From positions 1 to 64,000 of the forward strand of contig DAORJK010000007.1 in assembly GCA_035438985.1 (NCBI GenBank): DNA of 64,000 nt, given 5' to 3'. The position numbers were made by a program, and so were the translations under genes. The notes beneath the pieces were generated by a model that was given only the letters and a program-made list of their open reading frames with translations, did not search any database and was not told the DNA's origin. The DNA is from UBA4408 sp002389785. Lineage in GTDB: Bacteria; Bacteroidota; Bacteroidia; UBA4408. Below, in pieces: positions 18,186-27,393 of this stretch (the first letter of the stretch is position 1; every line of letters starts with the position of its first letter).

Positions 18186-19517
18186 GTGCAAAAACACTTT
18201 GAGAAATTTGTTGGTGAACAAAAACTTTTTGAACCCGGCGATAAAATTTTGCTGGCGGTAAGCGGCGGTCTCGACTCGATGGTAATGCTTTATTTGTTTA
18301 TTGCTTGCAAAGCGACCATTGCTGTTGCACACTGTAATTTTAAGCTTCGTGGTAAAGAATCCAATGAAGATGAACGATTTGTTAAATTGATTTGTGAAAA
18401 AAATGCTATTCCCTTTTATTCCACCCGCTTCGATACAAAAAAATTCGCACATGAAAACCAAGTTTCCATTCAAATGGCAGCGCGGAATTTACGCTATGAA
18501 TGGTTTGAAAAACTTCGTAAAAAAATTAACGCTAACTACATCTCAACTGCACACCATAAAACCGATGTAGCCGAAACTATGCTAATTAACTTGCTTAGAG
18601 GAACAGGCATTTCAGGTTTGCACGGCATTTATCCCAAAAAGAACAAGCTGATTCGTCCATTACTTTTTTCAACTCGCAGCGAATTGGAAAAATTTGCAAT
18701 CGCTAATAAAATTAATTTTCGTGAAGACAAAAGCAATGCTTCAACAGAGTATGTTCGCAACCAAATAAGACACTGGGTTTTGCCTCAATTAGCGAAAATA
18801 AATCCTGAATTTGAAGAGCAGTTTTATGCTAGTGCTCAAAACATTTATCAGTCTGAATTACTTTACCGGCAGTTGGTTCAAGAGAAACAAAATTCTTTAC
18901 AACAACTCACACATTCCGACACTCGTTTATCCATAGTCAAATTAAAAAAGTTGAACCCCTTGCCTACATATCTGTATGAATTTTTAAAAAGTTACAATTT
19001 TAATTCAACTGTTTGCACTGAAATTAGCGAGGCTTTAAACGGAAAGTCTGGTAAAATCTTTTCTTCCTCATCTCATCGTTTGCTTGTCGACAGAGAGGAA
19101 CTTGTTATTTCAAAAATAGAATTAACTAAAACCGGCGATTCGTTCCTGATTAACAAAAATGACACTGCTATTGATCACCCGATTCAACTTAAATTTAAAA
19201 CTTTTCAAAACAATGCAGCTTATCAACTAAAAAGAAATAAATCGATCGCACAAATAGATTTACAAAAAATTGAATTTCCATTGGTGCTTCGCAAATGGAA
19301 AGAAGGTGATAAATTTTATCCGCTTGGGATGAAAGGAAGTAAAAAGTTGAGTGATTTTTTTATTGATACCAAACTTTCTATTTTTGAGAAGGAGAAAATT
19401 TGGCTGCTGTGTTCTGGCGATAAAATAGTTTGGATTGTGAACCACCGTTTAGACAATCGCTTTAAAATAAATTCCACAACCCAAAAAATTATCGAAGTAG
19501 CTTTTCATCAAACCTAA
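18186..19517 (+). CDS. tilS: tRNA(Ile)-lysidine synthase TilS
   Basis: Modifies the wobble C of tRNA-Ile (CAU anticodon) to lysidine, an essential step for AUA decoding. The PP-loop ATPase motif SGGLDS is at residues 26-31, followed by HCNFKLRG, STAHHKTD and the family end with a C-terminal lysidine-synthase domain (RKWKEGDKFYPLGMKGSKKL near residue 370). I use the GTG at 18186: its product starts MQKHFEKFVGEQKLF, matching the usual N-terminus. A TTG at 18153 would overlap pabB by 23 bases. The gene is 10 bases after pabB and probably in its operon. Confidence 0.9.
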   Translation: MQKHFEKFVGEQKLFEPGDKILLAVSGGLDSMVMLYLFIACKATIAVAHCNFKLRGKESNEDERFVKLICEKNAIPFYSTRFDTKKFAHENQVSIQMAARNLRYEWFEKLRKKINANYISTAHHKTDVAETMLINLLRGTGISGLHGIYPKKNKLIRPLLFSTRSELEKFAIANKINFREDKSNASTEYVRNQIRHWVLPQLAKINPEFEEQFYASAQNIYQSELLYRQLVQEKQNSLQQLTHSDTRLSIVKLKKLNPLPTYLYEFLKSYNFNSTVCTEISEALNGKSGKIFSSSSHRLLVDREELVISKIELTKTGDSFLINKNDTAIDHPIQLKFKTFQNNAAYQLKRNKSIAQIDLQKIEFPLVLRKWKEGDKFYPLGMKGSKKLSDFFIDTKLSIFEKEKIWLLCSGDKIVWIVNHRLDNRFKINSTTQKIIEVAFHQT

Positions 19518-19518
19518 C

Positions 19519-20061
19519 ATGGAGGAAAAAAATTTATTTATTGAAAAACAATACCTGGGTTATAACAAGTATTCATTTTTACGAAGAGGTGTGCTCGCTC
19601 TGTTTTGTTTTGTCGCATACTATTGGAGCGAAAATCCTAAACCTGTAGATGTTTCAGGACTTCGCATCGGATCATACCCTGTTCAGGATATTCCTAATTC
19701 AGGAGCTTTATTTTTTTTGTTAGGAATGGTTATTCTCATCCTTTCAATAGGTTTATTTTTTGTGCTACACATCAAAACGATTGTTTCTGAAAACAGCATT
19801 ACTTTAGATGGAATATGGACTTCACGAAAAGTCAAAATAGATATAGATAGCCTGGTTGATGCGAAAAAAATAGCTTATAGTCCCTATTATTTCAATGTTC
19901 CTGAATATAATTTACACCGTAAAGGCAAAATTAAATTTTACACCTTCGGAACCGAAGCATTAGAATTAACTGATAAGGAAGGTTTAAAATATATTATAGG
20001 TACACAAAAAGCCGGAGAACTATTGGCATTGATACAAAAGCGAATTATCAAAAAAGACTAG
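19519..20061 (+). CDS. Two-TM membrane protein, PH-like C-terminus
   Basis: A 180-residue protein with two hydrophobic segments (about 26-40 and 62-85), separated by a short loop, and a beta-rich C-terminal half (about 88-175) with repeated strands (NSITLDGIWTSRKVKIDID, KIKFYTFGTEALELTD) that resembles a bacterial PH-like domain. The ATG follows the tilS stop after a single base, so it is probably cotranscribed with tilS. Function unknown; no family name is claimed. Confidence 0.6.
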   Translation: MEEKNLFIEKQYLGYNKYSFLRRGVLALFCFVAYYWSENPKPVDVSGLRIGSYPVQDIPNSGALFFLLGMVILILSIGLFFVLHIKTIVSENSITLDGIWTSRKVKIDIDSLVDAKKIAYSPYYFNVPEYNLHRKGKIKFYTFGTEALELTDKEGLKYIIGTQKAGELLALIQKRIIKKD

Positions 20062-20071
20062 TGTTTTTTAC

Positions 20072-20079
20072 TATTTTTG
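20072..20079 (+). promoter_or_regulatory. Candidate -7 element for lemA operon
   Basis: TATTTTTG matches TAnnTTTG, 43 bases before the LemA start. No clear -33 box. Confidence 0.45.
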
Positions 20080-20122
20080 TACCCAATTCAAAGTATAAAA
20101 CACAAATTTTAGCGAAACAATC

Positions 20123-20713
20123 ATGAAAAAAAGTTGGATTATTATCGGAGTTATAGTTGTTGTAGTATTCATAATATACCGTTTTTTTGCTGGTACTTAT
20201 AATACTTTAGTTGGTATGAACGAACCAATTAATGGTGCATGGGCACAAGTTGAAAATGCCTATCAATTAAGAGCCGACAAAACAAAAGTATTGGTTGAAA
20301 CTGTTAAAGGTGCAGCGAATTTTGAAAAATCTACTTTAGAAGCTGTCATTCAAGCGAGAGCTGAAGCTACTAGTGTAAAAATTGACCCAAGCAATCTTAC
20401 ACCTGAAAAAGTTGCTGAATTTCAAAAAGCACAGGATGGATTGTCTTCTTCATTATCCCGCTTGTTGGTAGTTGCTGAACAATATCCGCAATTAAAAGCA
20501 ACTCAAAACTTCAGCGATTTTCAGGCGCAATACGAAGGTATGGAAAACCGCATTGGAGTTGCTCGACGCGACTTTAATGAAATTGTACAAAATTACAATA
20601 CCTATGTGCGCAAATTCCCGAATAACATACTTGCAGGGATGTACGGTTTTCAAGTGAAAGGATACTTCCAAGCACAAGCTGGAGCTGACAAAGCCCCAGA
20701 TGTAAAATTCTAA
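20123..20713 (+). CDS. LemA family protein
   Basis: A 196-residue membrane-anchored protein with one N-terminal TM segment (about 5-24) and the LemA helical body: AWAQVENAYQLRADKTKVLVE near residue 38, then YPQLKATQNFSDFQAQYEGMENRIGVARRDFNE, and NTYVRKFPNNILAGMYGF near 165. This is a textbook match. LemA proteins form a helical bundle; their role is unclear, often near TPM-domain proteins, as here (two TPM genes follow on the same strand after 40 and 1 bases). Confidence 0.93.
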   Translation: MKKSWIIIGVIVVVVFIIYRFFAGTYNTLVGMNEPINGAWAQVENAYQLRADKTKVLVETVKGAANFEKSTLEAVIQARAEATSVKIDPSNLTPEKVAEFQKAQDGLSSSLSRLLVVAEQYPQLKATQNFSDFQAQYEGMENRIGVARRDFNEIVQNYNTYVRKFPNNILAGMYGFQVKGYFQAQAGADKAPDVKF

Positions 20714-20753
20714 TTTTTAGAATTTAATTAAGATTCAATTCGTTTCATACACA

Positions 20754-21185
20754 ATGAATACCTTTTTTTCGCCTGAAGAAGAACAACTTATTGTTCAAGC
20801 AATTGCGAAAGCTGAGCTGCGAACATCCGGTGAAATAAAGCTTCATGTTGAATCACGCTGTTGGTTCAGTGCCATGTGGAGAGCTAAAAAGTTATTTGCT
20901 CTGCTAAACCTAAACCGCACAGCTCAAAAAAATGGTGTGTTGATTTACATTGCAGTAAAGTCAAGAAAATTTGCCATTCTTGGAGATTCAGGAATCAATG
21001 AACTAGTAGGTCAAAATTTTTGGAATCAAACCAAAGAAATTATGCAAGCTGAATTTCGAAATGGAAATTTCTTTACCGGTGCAATGAAAGGAATTGAAAG
21101 CGTAGGTGAGCAACTTGGCAAACATTTTCCCTTTCAAAAAAATGACACCAACGAATTAAGTAATGATGTTTCTTACGGAAAATAA
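20754..21185 (+). CDS. TPM-domain protein, cytoplasmic-type
   Basis: A 143-residue TPM (TLP18.3/Psb32/MOLO-1) domain protein without signal peptide. It begins FSPEEEQLIVQAIAKAE and carries TSGEIKLHVESRCW (strand 1), NGVLIYIAVKSRKFAILGDSGIN (core strands) and the FRNGNFFTGAMKGIESVGEQL helix, the standard order of the fold. It is the middle gene of a LemA-TPM-TPM operon. The function of this family in bacteria is not settled; a phosphatase role has been proposed for the plant homologues. Confidence 0.85.
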   Translation: MNTFFSPEEEQLIVQAIAKAELRTSGEIKLHVESRCWFSAMWRAKKLFALLNLNRTAQKNGVLIYIAVKSRKFAILGDSGINELVGQNFWNQTKEIMQAEFRNGNFFTGAMKGIESVGEQLGKHFPFQKNDTNELSNDVSYGK

Positions 21186-21186
21186 C

Positions 21187-21957
21187 ATGTGTAAGAAAAT
21201 TTATTGCCTTCTTGTTTCTTTGCTGCTTTGCTGCTTACCCAACTACCTCATAGCTGCAATTCCGGATGCGCCTACGCCCCCGCGCTTAGTAAATGATTTT
21301 GCTTCTCTCTTAAATTCACAAGAGGTGCAGCAACTTGAACAAAAGCTAGTGGCTTTTAATGATAGTACCAGTACTCAAATTACAATTGTTACTGTTGCAA
21401 GTCTAGACGGATATGATATAGCAGAATATTCATTTCAACTTGGAAAAAAATGGGGAATTGGGCAAAAAGGCATCAACAACGGTGTGCTCATTGTTGTGGC
21501 GAAGCAAGAAAGAAAAACCTTTATCGCTACGGGCTATGGTGTTGAAGAATATTTACCCGACGCTATTTGTAACCAAATTGTAGACAATGTAATTAACCCC
21601 AACTTTAAATCGGGAGCATTTTACACAGGTTTAGATGCCGGTACCAGCCAATTAATGGGCTACTTAACAGGGAAGTTTAAAGCAGACCAAATTCCCGGTA
21701 AAAAAACGAAACGTAATCCCATTTTTACACTTATAATCGTCCTTATAATAGTCTTTATTTTAATTCGACTTTTCGGAGGAAGAGGTGGTGGTGGTCATAT
21801 GTCAACCTATGTAGCTGGACATATTTTAAGCAATATGATGCGTGGCGGTGGAAACAGTGGATTCGGTGGTTTTGGTGGAGGTGGTAGTAGTGGCGGTGGT
21901 TTTGGAGGATTTGGTGGCGGCGGTTTTGGAGGGGGTGGCGCCGGTGGTGATTGGTAA
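21187..21957 (+). CDS. TPM-domain membrane protein with Gly-rich tail
   Basis: A 256-residue protein: signal peptide (ends LIAAIPD), TPM domain (about 35-165; LVNDFASLLNSQE, STQITIVTVASLDGYDI, GQKGINNGVLIVVAKQER, FIATGYGVEEYLPD), a TM segment (about 182-200) and a Gly-rich tail of about 55 residues with runs of GGGG. This is the YgcG-type architecture. I start at the ATG at 21187, which gives a normal signal peptide; the upstream ATG at 21163 would overlap the preceding gene. It is the third gene of the LemA operon. Confidence 0.88.
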   Translation: MCKKIYCLLVSLLLCCLPNYLIAAIPDAPTPPRLVNDFASLLNSQEVQQLEQKLVAFNDSTSTQITIVTVASLDGYDIAEYSFQLGKKWGIGQKGINNGVLIVVAKQERKTFIATGYGVEEYLPDAICNQIVDNVINPNFKSGAFYTGLDAGTSQLMGYLTGKFKADQIPGKKTKRNPIFTLIIVLIIVFILIRLFGGRGGGGHMSTYVAGHILSNMMRGGGNSGFGGFGGGGSSGGGFGGFGGGGFGGGGAGGDW

Positions 21958-22043
21958 GAATTCCATGTGATAAATAAAACTCAACCTTATCCTGTTTTCG
22001 AATTTTCTATTATTTAATTAAGTCTGATTGACGTTTTAAGGAA

Positions 22044-22628
22044 ATGAAAAAATATTTTCTTTTACTAAGCATGTTTTTCATGCTAAATCATCTAATTGCT
22101 CAGCAAGAAACTGATACGTCGCGCATTTTTACTTCTCTTGAAGAAGCATTGCTAAATCCATCTGAGGTTTACAAACTGAAATTGCATAAATTGCCTCATC
22201 ATAGTTTGCCCGATACATTAGTTGTTTTTTCTAATTTGAGGTGGTTGGATATTTCTAAAAACAAACTAAAAGAGCTGCCTGCAAGTATTGGCAAACTAGA
22301 AAACTTGGTGTATTTGAACGCATCAAAAAATAAATTGCGTTCTGTTCCTTATACTTTGGGCTATTTAAAAAAACTAAAAGTATTGGTGCTCAACCAAAAT
22401 GAAATTGAAACATTACCAAAAGAAATAGGAAATCTAAGCAGTTTACAAATACTTGATTTGTGGAGCAATGAAATAGATCAATTTCCTGAAAGCATTAGTC
22501 AGTTGCACGAGCTTAAAAAAGTAGATTTACGTGGTATAAATATCAATGAACCGGCTCAAGAACGAATGAAAAAACAGCTTCCCAATACCCAACTGCTTTA
22601 CTCAGGTGGATGCAATTGTGGAAAGTGA
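22044..22628 (+). CDS. Exported leucine-rich-repeat protein
   Basis: A 194-residue protein with a signal peptide (ends LIAQ) and about five LRRs of 23 residues: LRWLDISKNKLKELPASIGK, LVYLNASKNKLRSVP, LKVLVLNQNEIETLPKEIGN, LQILDLWSNEIDQFPESISQ, LKKVDLRG. The repeats are of the bacterial LPxxI type. The C-terminus ends in GGCNCGK, an unusual Cys pair near the end. Role unknown; LRR proteins bind other proteins. It ends 6 bases before a strong terminator shared with the convergent peptidase. Confidence 0.75.
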   Translation: MKKYFLLLSMFFMLNHLIAQQETDTSRIFTSLEEALLNPSEVYKLKLHKLPHHSLPDTLVVFSNLRWLDISKNKLKELPASIGKLENLVYLNASKNKLRSVPYTLGYLKKLKVLVLNQNEIETLPKEIGNLSSLQILDLWSNEIDQFPESISQLHELKKVDLRGININEPAQERMKKQLPNTQLLYSGGCNCGK

Positions 22629-22633
22629 AGTCC

Positions 22634-22669
22634 AAAAAGAAGGCCGGAGTTAGATCCGGCCTTCTTTTT
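22634..22669 (+). terminator. Bidirectional terminator between LRR and M16 genes
   Basis: AAAAAGAAGGCCGGA (22634-22648) and TCCGGCCTTCTTTTT (22655-22669) form a perfect 15-bp stem with a 6-base loop (10 strong pairs plus A/T flanks). It serves the LRR gene on + and the M16 gene on -, whose stop codon lies at its right edge. Confidence 0.9.
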
Positions 22670-25559
22670 ATTTTTTATCAGTGGGATAAAGTGGTTGATT
22701 GTTTTTATCATACAATACCTTACCGTCCGCATCCATTTCTATAATTTCATATCCCAGTTTCGATAAGCCATCATAAATTAATTTCTTATCTCCTACTACA
22801 GTTATCACCATTTTTTCAAGTGGCAATTTTTGCTTAGCCAGTTGATCAATTTCCTCTTTTGTTATTGTATTCAAAATTTGATTCTGCTTGTCGGTATAAT
22901 CCGGACTAAGATTAAAATCAGAAATTCGTTTTAAGAATACTGCCTTTTGAGCAGGTGTTTCATATTTCAAAGCTTCTGATAATCCAATAGAGCTTTTAGT
23001 AAACTTTAGTTCTTCTTCAGAGATTCCTGCATCTGAATAATTACTTATTTCCTTTATAAATTCAACCATTGCACTATCAGTTGCGTTAGCTCGAACGCCT
23101 GCTGCCGCAACAAAAGGGCCTGCGTATTTTGAGCCGTTAAAATTTGAGCGAGCTCCATACGTATATCCTTTATCTTCTCGCAAATTCATGTTTATTCGGC
23201 TGTTGAAAGCGCCTCCTAAGGTAAAGTTCATAAGCGTTGATTTATAATACTCACCTGTGGCATCATAGGGCATTGACATGTAGCCAATTCGAATTTCACT
23301 TTGGGCTGCTTTGTCCTTATTAATAAGGTATATTTTTGTTTTGTCAATTTCCGGAATAACCTCATCCTTTGGTAAGTTAACATTGGTTGATTTCCAGTTT
23401 TTCAAAAAATTCAACTTCGCCAAAACATCTGCTTTGCTGATGTCGCCAACAACTACCAAATTTGAAATATTTGGTGAAATATTCTTGCTGTAATAAGCTT
23501 TCAGATCTTCCAGTGTGATTGAGTTTACAGTAGCAGTTGTTCCTCCTGCAGGAATCGACATAATACTATTATCGCCATAGAGTAACTTATTAAATACATT
23601 GTTGGCTACAACAACAGGTTGTGTAACCTGATTGGCAATTGCCTGAAGTTTTTGAGATTTCACAAGTTCAAAGTCCTCCTTATCAAACTTAGGATGAAAA
23701 ATAATCTCTTCAGCCAACTTAAGTGTAGCATCCAAATTTCGAGTAAGTGACGATATAGTTACTGTTATTTCTGATGCGCCTGATGCAAGTGATATACTAC
23801 TTCCCAACTTTGCTAAAGCATCTTCCATTTGCTCGGCAGTGTATTTTTCGGTTGATTCTTGCATGATGTCTCCAAGCAATTGGGCTACACCGGCCTTTGA
23901 TTTTTCTTCTAATCGATGTCCTGCTTCAATTGTAAGTTGTAAGGTTACCGATGGAATTTCATCATTTTGAGTACCAATAATTTTTAATCCGTTTGCAAAT
24001 TTCTCTTCCCAAAGTGCTGGAACCTTCACAACAGGGTTAGCTCCTGCATTAGGTTTTATAGCTCTATCAAAAGTATCTACCGCTTTTTTATAAACAAGAC
24101 CTTTGTATTCTGCATGGTCAGCATCGTTCGGATTTATTACAGGAGGAGTAAAATTGTCTTCATGGGCTTTTAATTCTGATTTTCCCTTTCCATAAACCGT
24201 AAGAATAACCGCCGGTTTCCCTTTTATGTATTGACGGTAAACACGCATTACATCCTCCTTGCTAACCTTCATATAACGGCTCATATCCGTTTGTATGTAA
24301 TTCGGGTTTCCTGTAAAGGTTTGATAAAATGCTAATTGTGCTCCTTTACCGCGAACACTATTCAAGGAATTAATTGTATTTGCTTCATAACTCGCTTTAA
24401 AGCGCTTTAAATCTTCATCCGAAATACCCTTTTTTTCAAATTCGTCCATCGACGAACGAATTATTTTTTCTAGCTCAGCAGGAGTAGTACCCGGTGAAGC
24501 AATCGCACTTATTTCAAAGCTTCCACCTAATTCACGGCAACCATGTTCGGCCAACGCTTGAACCGATTTTTGAGATTTTACAAGGTTTTGATAAATAACT
24601 GAAGTTTTGCTTTGTCCTAAAACTTCTGCCAAAATATCTAAGGCAGCTTCATCAGCATGTCGGGCTTCAACCGTTGGAAAAGCCAATTGCAATAAAGGAA
24701 ACTTAATATTGTCTTCATATGAAATGTAACGATCCTTTTCAATTTTTACCGGTACCGGCACCATATTTTTAACCGCCGGACATTGAGGGATAGTTCCAAA
24801 ATATTTTTCGGCCAACTTCAATACCTCTGCAGGATTTACATCGCCTGCAACAGTTAAGGTTGCATTATTAGGTCCATACCAACGCAGAAAAAATGCTTTC
24901 AAATCGGAAACATCAACACGGTCCAAATCAACCAAATATCCAATCGTTGACCAGGAATAAGGATGTCCATATGGATACATGGCTTGATAAGTTTTTTCAT
25001 TAACTAATCCATAAGGTCTATTATCATAATTTTGACCTCGTTCGTTTTTAACAGTTGATCGTTGAATTTCAAATTTCTTTTGTGTAACCGCATCCAGCAA
25101 AAAGCCCATTCTATCAGCTTCTAACCACAAGGCTACTTCCAGTTGATTGCTTGGCATGGTTTCAAAATAATTGGTGCGGTCGCTATTGGTTGTACCATTT
25201 AAATTCCCACCTGCTTCCGAAACAATTTTAAAATGCTGATCATCGCCAACATGGTCGGAACCTTGAAACATCATGTGTTCAAAAAAATGAGCAAAACCCG
25301 AGCGTCCTATTTCCTCACGAGCTGAACCAACGTGGTAGGTTACATCCACATACACAGCTGGATCGGAATGATCCTCATGAATTACTATAGTTAATCCATT
25401 GGGAAGGGTATATTTTTCATAGGGGATAATAACTTCGTTACCAACTTTGTTTATTTTTTCAATTAATTTGGGCTGAGCAGTTACAGAAATGCTCATCATA
25501 ACTAGCATAGCAAACAGCAAAAATTTGACTGCAGTTGTCGTTCCTCTTTTTGATATCAT
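22668..25559 (-). CDS. M16 family zinc metallopeptidase (full, two-domain)
   Basis: A 963-residue exported peptidase. Signal peptide (ends VTAQ, about residue 29), then a complete first M16 domain with the inverted zinc motif HFFEH (His91, Glu94, His95) and the third ligand Glu in a NERG context near residue 170, and a second, non-catalytic M16-like domain after a linker near residue 500 (FANGLKIIGTQNDEIPSVTL). The C-terminus carries the DKGYTYGARS motif near residue 800, typical of the family. Long pitrilysin-like proteins degrade peptides in the periplasm or at the outer membrane. Single gene with a candidate promoter at 25608. Confidence 0.93.
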   Translation of the reverse strand: MISKRGTTTAVKFLLFAMLVMMSISVTAQPKLIEKINKVGNEVIIPYEKYTLPNGLTIVIHEDHSDPAVYVDVTYHVGSAREEIGRSGFAHFFEHMMFQGSDHVGDDQHFKIVSEAGGNLNGTTNSDRTNYFETMPSNQLEVALWLEADRMGFLLDAVTQKKFEIQRSTVKNERGQNYDNRPYGLVNEKTYQAMYPYGHPYSWSTIGYLVDLDRVDVSDLKAFFLRWYGPNNATLTVAGDVNPAEVLKLAEKYFGTIPQCPAVKNMVPVPVKIEKDRYISYEDNIKFPLLQLAFPTVEARHADEAALDILAEVLGQSKTSVIYQNLVKSQKSVQALAEHGCRELGGSFEISAIASPGTTPAELEKIIRSSMDEFEKKGISDEDLKRFKASYEANTINSLNSVRGKGAQLAFYQTFTGNPNYIQTDMSRYMKVSKEDVMRVYRQYIKGKPAVILTVYGKGKSELKAHEDNFTPPVINPNDADHAEYKGLVYKKAVDTFDRAIKPNAGANPVVKVPALWEEKFANGLKIIGTQNDEIPSVTLQLTIEAGHRLEEKSKAGVAQLLGDIMQESTEKYTAEQMEDALAKLGSSISLASGASEITVTISSLTRNLDATLKLAEEIIFHPKFDKEDFELVKSQKLQAIANQVTQPVVVANNVFNKLLYGDNSIMSIPAGGTTATVNSITLEDLKAYYSKNISPNISNLVVVGDISKADVLAKLNFLKNWKSTNVNLPKDEVIPEIDKTKIYLINKDKAAQSEIRIGYMSMPYDATGEYYKSTLMNFTLGGAFNSRINMNLREDKGYTYGARSNFNGSKYAGPFVAAAGVRANATDSAMVEFIKEISNYSDAGISEEELKFTKSSIGLSEALKYETPAQKAVFLKRISDFNLSPDYTDKQNQILNTITKEEIDQLAKQKLPLEKMVITVVGDKKLIYDGLSKLGYEIIEMDADGKVLYDKNNQPLYPTDKK

Positions 25560-25607
25560 TGGTATAAAATTTTTGAATTTACAATTGGAATATTTTTAAC
25601 GCAATTG

Positions 25608-25615
25608 CAAAGCTA
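25608..25615 (-). promoter_or_regulatory. Candidate -7 element for the M16 peptidase
   Basis: Minus-strand TAGCTTTG matches TAnnTTTG, about 49 bases before the start. The rest of the 25560-25822 gap has no gene and no convincing structure. Confidence 0.5.
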
Positions 25616-25822
25616 TTCTTTTATACTTCACTTTTAAACTTTAGTCAACCATAAATTCACTAACTAGTGCTAAAAAACCATAAAAAAAGCACGAATAACT
25701 TAAAACTATTTGCTTGTTATTTTTCAGCTTTTTTGTAAAATACCGAGCAAAGAACTACTTTAGTGAACGCTCCGCGTAGTAAATTGACTTTTGATTTGTG
25801 ATACGCTGAACTAAATTTTTGT

Positions 25823-27325
25823 ATGAGTATTTACCAAAAAAAACAGAGTTGGAAAATATGGTTGGTTGCTGTAGCCCTGCTAATAGTAGTGGTATCGTTA
25901 TGGTATACCAACATATTAGCAAATAAAATAGCCCTTGAAGAACGCACCAAAGTTAAACTTTGGGCCGAAGCAATTCAAAAGAAAGCAAACCTTGTAAAGT
26001 ACACCAATAGCTTATTTGATCGCCTTAAAAATGAGGAGCGAAAAAAAGTAGAATTATGGGCAGAAGGAAGTAAAAAACTTGCAAATCCAAATTTAGATTT
26101 AGGTGATTTGAGTTTCATTTTTGAGGTAATAAAAAACAATGAATCTGTTCCCGTAATACTTACCGATGAAAATAATAAAGTAATTTCTTCCCGTAACCTC
26201 GATTCAACGAAAGCGTCGGATAGCACTTACCTAAAGGAGCAAATAAAATTAATGAGTGCTTTGCAACCACCAATTGAAATTAAACTTTCAGGGAACAAAA
26301 AAAATTACCTCTATTACAAAGACTCCAAACTTTTTTCGGAACTAAAAGTTGTGCTCGACGATTTAATCAAATCTTTTATTTCGGAGGTAGTAATTAACTC
26401 TGCTTCAGTTCCGGTGTTATATACCGACCAAAGTCAACAACAAATAATTTATTATGGCAATATAGATACGACTCAAATTGTATCGCCTGAACTCGTTAAA
26501 AAATTAATCGCTTCCATGGCAGCTGCGAATACTCCAATTGCAGTTGAACTGGGCAATGGCGAAAAGAATTACATATTTTATAAAGATTCCTTTTTACTTA
26601 CTCAATTGAAATACTATCCATATATCCAATTTGGAATCATTGGCTTGTTTATGATAATTGCTTATACCTTATTTAGTACAGCGCGCAAATCAGAACAAAA
26701 TCAAGTTTGGGTAGGAATGGCGAAAGAAACAGCTCATCAACTTGGAACTCCCCTATCGTCATTGATTGCCTGGATCGAGTTATTAAAGGCCAGGGGGTTA
26801 AAAGATGAAAGCAGCGAAATTGAAAAAGATGTTCATCGCCTTGAAACCATAACCGAACGCTTTTCAAAAATTGGATCTCAGCCCGTTTTGAAAAAAGAAA
26901 ATTTACTGAATGTATTGCAGGATGGTATGAATTATATGCAAACACGTACTTCCAAAAAGGTCAGTTTTACTTTATCAGGCTCCAACGAAATTTATGCTCC
27001 AATAAGTGTGGCACTTTTTGAGTGGGTTATAGAAAACATTTTACGCAATGCTGTAGATGCCATGGAAGGACAGGGGAGTATAAACATAAGCATTAGCGAT
27101 CAAACACAATTTGCCTATATCGACATTAGCGACACCGGAAAAGGAATTCCCAAATCGCAGTACAAAACCATTTTTGAACCTGGTTTTACTACTAAACGCC
27201 GAGGTTGGGGTTTAGGACTTTCTCTTACTAAACGCATCATCGAAAATTACCACAACGGAAAAATTTTTGTAAAAAGTTCGGAGCAGGACAAGGGCACTAC
27301 GTTTAGAATTGTGTTAAGGAAATAA
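25823..27325 (+). CDS. Orphan sensor histidine kinase with duplicated sensor module
   Basis: A 500-residue membrane kinase: TM1 (about 12-30), a periplasmic region, TM2 (about 259-280), a HisKA region with phospho-acceptor His305 in ETAHQLGTP, and a HATPase domain (ENILRNAVDAM N box, DTGKGIP, GWGLGLSLTKRI). The periplasmic region holds two copies of a unit of about 80 residues (about 98-178 and 185-265), each with VPV, then a Tyr-rich segment ending KNYLYYKDS or KNYIFYKDS. No response regulator is adjacent. The kinase precedes the TIR-like/nSTAND genes by 68 bases on the same strand, so it may sense a signal for them. The signal is unknown. Confidence 0.88.
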   Translation: MSIYQKKQSWKIWLVAVALLIVVVSLWYTNILANKIALEERTKVKLWAEAIQKKANLVKYTNSLFDRLKNEERKKVELWAEGSKKLANPNLDLGDLSFIFEVIKNNESVPVILTDENNKVISSRNLDSTKASDSTYLKEQIKLMSALQPPIEIKLSGNKKNYLYYKDSKLFSELKVVLDDLIKSFISEVVINSASVPVLYTDQSQQQIIYYGNIDTTQIVSPELVKKLIASMAAANTPIAVELGNGEKNYIFYKDSFLLTQLKYYPYIQFGIIGLFMIIAYTLFSTARKSEQNQVWVGMAKETAHQLGTPLSSLIAWIELLKARGLKDESSEIEKDVHRLETITERFSKIGSQPVLKKENLLNVLQDGMNYMQTRTSKKVSFTLSGSNEIYAPISVALFEWVIENILRNAVDAMEGQGSINISISDQTQFAYIDISDTGKGIPKSQYKTIFEPGFTTKRRGWGLGLSLTKRIIENYHNGKIFVKSSEQDKGTTFRIVLRK

Positions 27326-27393
27326 GCCAACAATTTTATTTTGCATCTAATTTTCTAAAGATTAAAATTGAAACGAATTATTAAATAAAACAG

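Noticed and set aside
25664..25695. Possible hairpin GTGCT ... AGCAC before the histidine kinase
   Set aside because: Only a five-base stem with a 16-base loop and no T tract; expected by chance in AT-rich DNA.
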